From a virus, in IMG/VR virus record IMGVR_UViG_3300047157_000081, positions 1-28,487 of that record: a stretch of 28,487 nucleotides of DNA. One strand, written 5' to 3'. Both the position numbers and the translations under genes were made by a program. Below the pieces are notes generated by a model. The model searched no databases and was not told where the DNA came from. It saw nothing but the letters and a program-made list of their open reading frames with translations. Shown piece after piece: positions 23,953-28,487 of the stretch (position 1 is its first letter; each line of letters opens with the position of its first letter).

Positions 23953-25553
23953 TGGCTAGTACATATTTATCAAGAACACAAGGAACAGGAAACAGACAAA
24001 AATTTACATTTCTGCTTGGGTAAAAAGAGTCTAAATTTAGTGGATTCAGACATATTTTATTGTCAAGCTTATACAGATGGAAGTAATTATTAGAGCAAAA
24101 TTACTTTTTGATGAAATACTTTAAGTATTTGGAAAGAAACAGGTGGTAGTTCAAGCTGCTAATATTAAAACAAATAGAAAATTTAGAGATACTAATGCTT
24201 GGTATCATATAGTAGTTGCAATTGATACAACACAAGGAACAGCAGCAGATAGAATAAAATTTATGTTAATGGTGTTCAAGAAACAGTCTTTTTCACAGAT
24301 TATCCTAGTCAAAATAGACTAATTATTTTAATTAAATCTGGTATCTGTAATTATAGGACATAGGTGGCTGGAAAAGTGGTTCATTATTTTGATGGTTCAA
24401 TGTCACATTTTCATTTTGTGATGGCTACAGCTTTAGCACCAACAGTATTTGGTTCAACAGATAGCACAACTGGAGAATGGAAAATAAATACTTCTCCTAG
24501 TTTTACTTATGGTAATAATGGTTTTACAATTTTAAAAGATGGAAACACAATTACAGACCAATCATCTAACTCTAATAACTTTACATTAGGTGGTGGTACA
24601 CTTACAAAAACAGAAGATTGTCCAAGTAATGTTTTTGCTACTTTAAATCCTTCTTTCATACAAATTTCGGCAATGGCTACTTCGGAACAACAGCAGTATC
24701 TAGTGCAGGAACTAACGCAAGTGGTAATGGAATATTTGAATATGATGTACCAACAGGTTATACTGCTTTATCAACAAAAGGATTAAACTTATAATGGCAT
24801 ACACAACAATTAATAAATCTACAGATTATTTTAATACTAAACTTTATACAGGTAATGGTGGAACACAATCTATTACAGGAGTAGGTTTTCAACCAGATTG
24901 GTATGGATTAAAAGATAGAGATGATCAAATGGTCATAAACTTATTTGATGCAGTAAGAGGTGCAACAAAAAGTAATTTACCTAATGATAATTCTGCAGCA
25001 AAATACTAACTACAAATAGTTTAACTTCTTTTGATAGTGATGGATTTACTGTTGGTTGGTGATAGTGGTGATACTTTTGTAGCATGGAATTGGAAAGCAG
25101 GAACAACTGGTTCAGGAACTACAACAGGTTCTGGTACAGGAAAAGCATATTCTTATTCTGTAAATACAACAGCAGGATTTAGCATTGTTAAATGGACAGG
25201 AAATGGAACTGCTGGACATCAAATTCCACATCATCTTGGGGTTAAACCACAAATAATATTTCCAAAAAGATTAAGTGATACTGCTGATTGGTTAGTTGGT
25301 TCAGATTACCTTGATACATCAATTCCTTGGCAAAAGTATTTAAAACTTAATACAACAGATGCAGTAGCAGATGGAGATAATTATGCTGATACAGTACCAA
25401 CAACTAGTGTTTTTAGTGTTGGAGATACTGGTGCATTAAATGGTAATAATGATACTTATGTAGCTTACTGTTTTGCAAGTAAAACTGGATATAGCAAAAA
25501 TTGGAAAATATACTGGTAATGGTTCTGCTGAATGCCTAAAAACTCTGCACTAG
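23952..25553 (+). CDS. LamG/concanavalin-like tail protein, possibly C-terminally truncated
   Basis: ATG 23952 overlaps the fibre stop. Joined frames give a LamG-like domain: STYLSRTQGTGNRQKFT, SAWVKR, HILL, TNAWYHIVVAIDTTQGTAAD, RIKFYVNGVQETVF-like, then TTGEWKINTSPSFTYGNNGF, TILKDGNTITDQSSNSNNFT. A second part reads AYTTINKSTDYFNTKLYTGN, GGTQSITGVGFQPDWYGLKD, SYSVNTTAGFSIVKWTGNGT, HHLGVKPQIIFPKRL and YVAYCFASKTGYSK, then GKYTGNGSAECLKTLH. Marine-phage proteins with this second domain usually continue far beyond the GNGSA motif, but here the frame meets the next gene. Likely a receptor-binding or tail accessory protein. Many indels, 24000-24380, 24660, 25000-25070, 25495. Confidence 0.65.
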
Positions 25554-25725
25554 AAAGAATAGAATCACACGAAAAACTTTGTCGTATCATGCAAAAGCAA
25601 ACTCATCAAAAAATTAACAACATAGAATCAGAAATTAAAGATATAAAAAACATATGTATTATGCTATGTCAGCTCTTATAGGTGGGATGTTTACAATTAT
25701 AATTATTTTGTTTGAAAAACTTTAA
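25532..25725 (+). CDS. XhlA-like membrane protein of the lysis region, one frameshift
   Basis: ATG 25532. MPKNSALERIESHEKLCRIM and KINNIESEIKDIK form an amphipathic coiled-coil N-terminus. After a shift near 25650, HMYYAMSALIGGMFTIIIIL gives one C-terminal transmembrane helix, ending FEKL at 25723-25725. A cytoplasmic coiled coil with a C-terminal membrane helix and about 64 residues is the architecture of haemolysin XhlA-type proteins that accompany phage holins. It lies just before nuclease-like, endolysin and holin-like genes. No strong Shine-Dalgarno is seen; the start overlaps the preceding frame. Confidence 0.55.
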
Positions 25726-25744
25726 TATTTAATAGGAGGTCTTT

Positions 25745-26052
25745 ATGGCTAGAAGAAAGAAAGCGGTTACAGGACTTGTTAATGAACTTGAAAGCACAGC
25801 TTGACCTTGCCAAAGACCCAAATATCCTTGTATTTACACCACTTGGAGGACTAGGACCTGTAGATATTGTTACTTTAAATATGACTACAGGTGAGTATAC
25901 TGCTTATGATGTTAAAACTAAAAATTATAGAAAAAAAGATTACATCCCTAGTGATGGCTATAAGAGAAATAGCTAAAGGATCTCTTATCAACCGCCAAAC
26001 AACTATGGAACAAAAGAAACTAAAGGTAAAAATTATTTATGCAACTATCTAA
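25745..26052 (+). CDS. Small PD-(D/E)XK nuclease-like protein in the lysis cassette, frameshifted
   Basis: ATG 25745 after TAGGAGG. MARRKKAVTGLVNELE joins, after an indel near 25795, AQLDLAKDPNILVFTPLGGL, GPVDIVTLNMTTGEYTAYDV, KTKNYRKKDYIPSDGYKRN; after another near 25970, KGSLINRQTTMEQKKLKV and stop 26050-26052. E14/E16, D40 (in GPVDIV) and D55-V-K57 fit the E...D...(D/E)xK signature of restriction-fold nucleases, such as resolvase- or VRR-like enzymes. About 100 residues. It overlaps the endolysin start by 14 nt. Possible roles are Holliday-junction/debranching before packaging or host DNA cleavage. The fold is inferred from motif spacing alone. Confidence 0.55.
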
Positions 26053-26524
26053 ACATTTTAAACTAGAAGAATTTACTAAATCAATGACAGCAACTCGTAA
26101 GGGTATTGATAATACACCTGGAGCTGGTGATATTAAAAACCTTGAGAATGTTTGTTATGAAATACTAGAACCAGTAAGAGCTAAGTTTGAGAAACCTATA
26201 ACTGTTACATCAGGATATAGATCAGAAGCATTATGCGAAGCTATTGGTTCAAAGAAAACTTCACAACACGCAAAAGGTCAGGCAGTAGACTTTGAGATTG
26301 CAGGTGTACCTAATATTCAAGTAGCTTATTGGTTACAAAACAATGTAGACTTTGACCAATTAATATTAGAGTTTTATAATCCAGATGATCCTGCTGGTGG
26401 TTGGGTTCATGTATCTTACAACGAATCAGGATCAAATAGAAAGCAAGTCTTAACTTATGATGGTAAGAAGTATGACAATGGTCTGCCAGACATGGAGTGG
26501 AAAGATGGAAAGGTAGTAGGATAA
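26039..26524 (+). CDS. M15-family peptidase endolysin
   Basis: Intact 161 residues. LSKHFKLEEFTKSMTA at the start, ITVTSGYRSEALCEAIGSKK, then SQHAKGQAVDFEI with H77-x6-D84, E111 in LILEFY and H124 in GWVHVSY: the zinc ligands H77, D84, H124 and the catalytic acid of D-Ala-D-Ala carboxypeptidase / L-Ala-D-Glu peptidase type M15 enzymes. It cleaves peptide crosslinks of peptidoglycan. No signal peptide, so it needs a holin; the holin-like gene starts in its stop codon (TAATG). Function by motif is well supported. Confidence 0.88.
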   Translation: MQLSKHFKLEEFTKSMTATRKGIDNTPGAGDIKNLENVCYEILEPVRAKFEKPITVTSGYRSEALCEAIGSKKTSQHAKGQAVDFEIAGVPNIQVAYWLQNNVDFDQLILEFYNPDDPAGGWVHVSYNESGSNRKQVLTYDGKKYDNGLPDMEWKDGKVVG

Positions 26525-26901
26525 TGTGGTTAAGTGCGATTAAACTTGCAGTTCAAGCAGGATCTCATATATACAAAAAAAAGCAGCAAACAAAAATGCT
26601 GATGGCAGATGCACAAATGCGTCATGCAGAAAAGATGAGTAGTGGTGAACTGGAATATAAAGCGAAGATTATTGAGAGTAATGATAATGGTTGGAAAGAT
26701 GAGTTTGTACTCATTCTTATATCCCTTCCTATGCTGCTATTGGCTTATTCTGTTTTCTCTGACGATCCTGACATTCGTGCAAAGCTAGACTTATTCTTTG
26801 AGTATTTTAAAAACCTACCTTATTGGTATCAAGCTATATTTATAGGTGTAATCTCTGCAATCTATGGTCTTAAAGGTGCAGATATAATGAGAAAGAAATG
26901 A
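26524..26901 (+). CDS. Holin-like two-helix membrane protein
   Basis: ATG 26524 in the endolysin stop (a longer upstream in-frame ATG at 26497 lies inside the endolysin and is less likely). 125 residues: an amphipathic N-terminus (WLSAIKLAVQAGSHIYKKKQ), a charged middle, TM1 at about 61-78 (FVLILISLPMLLLAYSVF), a short loop, TM2 at about 101-116 (WYQAIFIGVISAIYGL), C-terminus DIMRKK. Two helices with a basic tail and direct coupling to an endolysin fit a holin or holin-like protein. Stop at 26899-26901 overlaps the next ATG. Confidence 0.7.
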   Translation: MWLSAIKLAVQAGSHIYKKKQQTKMLMADAQMRHAEKMSSGELEYKAKIIESNDNGWKDEFVLILISLPMLLLAYSVFSDDPDIRAKLDLFFEYFKNLPYWYQAIFIGVISAIYGLKGADIMRKK

Positions 26902-27032
26902 TAACTAAAAGTTTTGCACAACAATACAGTAGAAAAACAAGTATGTTATCTCAACAAACTGGTAAGAAAAAAAAGAAAAAGAAATATAAAAATGAAAGTA
27001 TCAGAGAACACATCAGTAGCTATGCCAATTAA
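26898..27032 (+). CDS. 44-residue basic protein overlapping the next gene out of frame
   Basis: ATG 26898 overlaps the holin-like stop as ATGA. MITKSFAQQYSRKTSMLSQQ is followed by seven lysines and YKNESIREHISSYAN, stop 27030-27032. The last 41 nt overlap the next gene in another frame. The lysine run lies in an A-rich tract (near 26966-26985) where indels are likely. Small basic protein of unknown function; real expression is suggested by its coupled start. Confidence 0.45.
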   Translation: MITKSFAQQYSRKTSMLSQQTGKKKKKKKYKNESIREHISSYAN

Positions 27033-27356
27033 AAATATGATTGGTATCGTTATAGCTGTTGCTATGGGTGTCTTTGCTTATACAGAAGTTACTGCTAGAC
27101 TTACATCTCTAGAGACATCAAGAGAATTATTCCAAGCTGATCTACTTAAAAAATCAGAACAGAAACCTACTGATCAAGAACAGTTTATGTTATTAGAATC
27201 AGTTTATTTGAAGATGTAGAAAAATTAGCAGAAAATCAAGAACAAAATATGACTAACAAAGTTAATATAGAATTTACTCAAAAACAATTAGAAAAAGCAT
27301 TAGAAGATATAGAAAAATTAAAAGATAAAGTAAGAGAGAATGGTAATGGTCATTAA
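26992..27356 (+). CDS. Membrane-anchored coiled-coil protein (spanin-like architecture), one frameshift
   Basis: ATG 26992. MKVSENTSVAMPIKNMIGIV starts the protein; an N-terminal hydrophobic helix (MIGIVIAVAMGVFAYTEV) is followed by ARLTSLETSRELFQADLLKK, then after an indel near 27202 EDVEKLAENQEQNMTNKVNI and LEKALEDIEKLKDKVREN, stop 27354-27356. A signal anchor with a long periplasmic-facing coiled coil of about 120 residues resembles an i-spanin, which would bridge to the outer membrane in lysis, but I see no lipoprotein partner. The family is frequent in pelagiphage-type genomes to my memory. Confidence 0.55.
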
Positions 27357-27569
27357 TGATTGAAACAGTTGTAGCATTATTGATGATTGTAAATAATGAG
27401 ATTAAAGAACATAGAATACAACCATCTATGAGTGAATGTTTAAAAGGTAAAAGAGTTGCATCAAGAAAAATAATGATAATGTAGAGTATCAATGTATTAA
27501 ATCTAAAGCAGAACTTAGAAGATAATATTGATGGTGAGTAAATCAATTAAAAAATTAATATTAGAATAA
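27356..27569 (+). CDS. Small hypothetical protein, frameshifted
   Basis: ATG 27356 overlaps the previous stop (TAATG). MIETVVALLMIVNNEIKEHR, IQPSMSECLKGKRVASRK, then after shifts near 27470, NNDNVEYQCIKSKAEL, EDNIDG, KSIKKLILE, stop 27567-27569. An N-terminal hydrophobic stretch (ETVVALLMIVN) could be a membrane anchor or signal, followed by a charged domain with two cysteines (SEC, QC). About 70 residues. This type of protein, with SMSECLKxKR...VEYxCIKxKAE, recurs in T4-like and marine phages; no known function. Confidence 0.55.
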
Positions 27570-27862
27570 TGGCTATAAGAAAAACTACTAAAGGTAAAAA
27601 CGCAAACTACAGACCTACAAAGAAAGGTGCTGGTATGACAGCTAAAGGTGTAGCAAGATATAGAAGAGCTAATCCAGGATCTAAATTAAAAACTGCAGTA
27701 ACTAAAAAGAGTGGACTTACTAAAGATGCTAAAGCTCGTAGAAAAAGTTATTGTGCAAGATCAGTGCAGGTCAATTAAGAAAGATCATCAGCTAAAACTA
27801 GGAATGATCCTAACTCAAGAATAAGACAAGCAAGAAGAAGATGGAATGCATTGGTTGGATAG
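27569..27862 (+). CDS. Small strongly basic protein (DUF6321-like), frameshifted
   Basis: ATG 27569 overlaps the previous stop. MAIRKTTKGKNANYRPTKKG, AGMTAKGVARYRRANPGSKL, KTAVTKKSGLTKDAKARRKS, YCARS, then after shifts near 27755 and 27785, GQLRK, SSAKTRNDPNSRIRQARRRW, stop 27860-27862. The order GMT..GV..YRR.NPGSKL..AV...-SFCARS.G-..-DPNSR.R.ARRRW matches a family seen in marine phages and giant-virus-like genomes under DUF names. About 97 residues, highly positive: likely DNA-binding or packaged with the genome (inference). Confidence 0.6.
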
Positions 27863-27897
27863 ATGGTTTGAATCAAAAGATCAATGATGTTTTAACT

Positions 27898-28094
27898 ATG
27901 GACTTTACTAATTTTAGTAAAAGAAACAAAAAGTGTAAGTGTGGCAAGAAAAAAAACTTGGAACAAAATCAAAAGGTAAGTAAAAAAAACTAACAGCTAA
28001 ACATGATGGTAAAAAAACTTTACCTAAACTAACAAAGAAACAAAAAACTTTACAAAAAAAGATAATGAAGTCAAAAGCTAAAAAGAAAAAGTAA
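27898..28094 (+). CDS. Lysine-rich small protein with a CKCG motif, frameshifted
   Basis: ATG 27898. MDFTNFSKRNKKCKCGKKKN, then, after an indel in an A-run near 27950, LGTKSKG, then after another near 27982, KLTAKHDGKKTLPKLTKKQK, TLQKKIMKSKAKKKK, stop 28092-28094. KKLTAxQxxLPKxLQKxIMKSK is a common short phage motif. About 65 residues, more than a third lysine. It overlaps the next ATG. The sequence between 27863 and 27898 has no clear gene. Confidence 0.5.
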
Positions 28095-28231
28095 TGGCTA
28101 AACTTTGTGCAAAAGGTAAAGCTGCTGCTAAACGAAAGTTTAAAGTATACCCCTCTGCGTACGCAAATATGTATGCAAGTGGTGTATGTTCTGGTAGAAT
28201 AAAACCTAAAGCAAAACGAAAGAAAAAATAA
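28094..28231 (+). CDS. 45-residue basic Cys protein
   Basis: Intact frame, ATG 28094 in the preceding stop. MAKLCAKGKAAAKRKFKVYP, SAYANMYASGVCSGRIKPKA, KRKKK, stop 28229-28231. The W/Y-PSAYAN-x-YAS-x-x-CSGRI pattern is a small family found in marine phages, with a similar motif in other basic phage proteins. It has a single pair of cysteines (C5, C32) and is strongly positive. Probable nucleic-acid-binding; role unknown. It is coupled to the next gene, which starts in its stop codon. Confidence 0.6.
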   Translation: MAKLCAKGKAAAKRKFKVYPSAYANMYASGVCSGRIKPKAKRKKK

Positions 28232-28478
28232 TGTCTAAAGGTTTACGATCATGGGTACAAGCTAACTGGGTAGACATTGCTAATCCAAAAAAAAGGTGGT
28301 GGCTTTCCCAAGTGTGGTCGTAGTGGTGGTGAAAAAAGAAAGAACTATCCTAAGTGTGTACCTGCTGCAAAAGCTAGATCAATGTCTGCTAGTCAAAGAG
28401 CTTCAGCTGTATCAAGAAAAAAGAAAGCTGAAAGAAAAACAAGAACAAGATAAGAAACCTAACTACGCTAGGACTTAG
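28231..28478 (+). CDS. Small basic protein with two cysteines, frameshifted
   Basis: ATG 28231 in the preceding stop. MSKGLRSWVQANWVDIANPK, an indel in the A-run near 28291, then KGGGFPKCGRSGGEKRKNYP, KCVPAAKARSMSASQRASAV, SRKKKAERKT. One frame stops at 28453; with one more indel DKKPNYART stops at 28478, which I prefer. The pattern GLR.WV..-WVDI..PK..G.F..CGRS.GEKRK.YPKCVP..KA.SM-..QR.SAV.RK is a known small phage family of unknown role. It is the last of four small basic proteins. The window ends just after it. Confidence 0.6.
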
Positions 28479-28487
28479 TTAGTTCTT

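Noticed and set aside
27846-27887. 13-residue ORF MHWLDRWFESKDQ between basic genes
   Set aside because: It overlaps the end of the preceding gene and is too short to support, although tiny WLDRWF peptides do occur in related phages; an alternative longer frame from 27841 conflicts with the gene at 27898.

Overview
This window looks like most of the structural arm, plus part of the early arm, of an AT-rich marine podovirus with a T7-like virion. The gene set and order are terminase, head-tail connector portal, scaffold, capsid, tail tubular A, tail tubular B, GNAT-type internal protein, ejection proteins, T7-like tail fibre, lysis. Small neighbours resemble families I associate with pelagiphages (phages of SAR11), so a HTVC010P/HTVC023P-like pelagiphage is my best inference, not a proven assignment. 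No integrase, tRNA, CRISPR or phage RNA polymerase is visible.

Layout. 1-854 (minus): the 5' part of a PD-(D/E)XK exonuclease and a small upstream gene. 903-960: a compact divergent promoter whose -35 boxes overlap, beside a Cro/CI-like HTH gene. 960-3359 (plus): small regulatory and early genes, a PD-(D/E)XK-fold protein, a Cys/His zinc-knuckle protein and the small terminase, closed by a hairpin. 3429-4436 (minus): a counter-oriented operon of five tiny overlapping genes (two with a membrane helix, one Cys-rich). 4575-5090 (plus): two successive promoter / mini-gene / terminator cassettes whose terminators are diverged copies with a compensatory base-pair change. 5091-5416: non-coding, with several dyads. 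5417-16000: large terminase, portal, scaffold, a structured leader, capsid, a probable decoration protein, tail tubular A and B, GNAT protein. 15812-21559: ejection proteins. 21561-25553: tail fibre and a LamG-like tail protein. 25532-27569: lysis-type cassette (XhlA-like, a nuclease-like protein, M15 endolysin, holin-like, spanin-like). 27569-28478: four tiny strongly basic proteins, several with Cys motifs.

Reading frames are broken very often by single-base indels, yet the conserved protein continues in a neighbouring frame. I read this mainly as uncorrected (probably long-read) sequence error, not gene decay. Many CDS entries therefore span several frames, and their coordinates run from the inferred start to the inferred stop. 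One block, about 16.1-20.2 kb, is almost free of such breaks.

The structural genes would package DNA (TerS/TerL), build the head (portal, scaffold, capsid, decoration), build the short tail and ejection core, recognise the host (fibre, LamG-like protein) and lyse it (XhlA-like, endolysin, holin-like, spanin-like). The most promising undescribed pieces are the counter-oriented five-gene minus-strand operon with its divergent control region, the twin mini-cassettes, and the structured RNA-like leader before the capsid gene.
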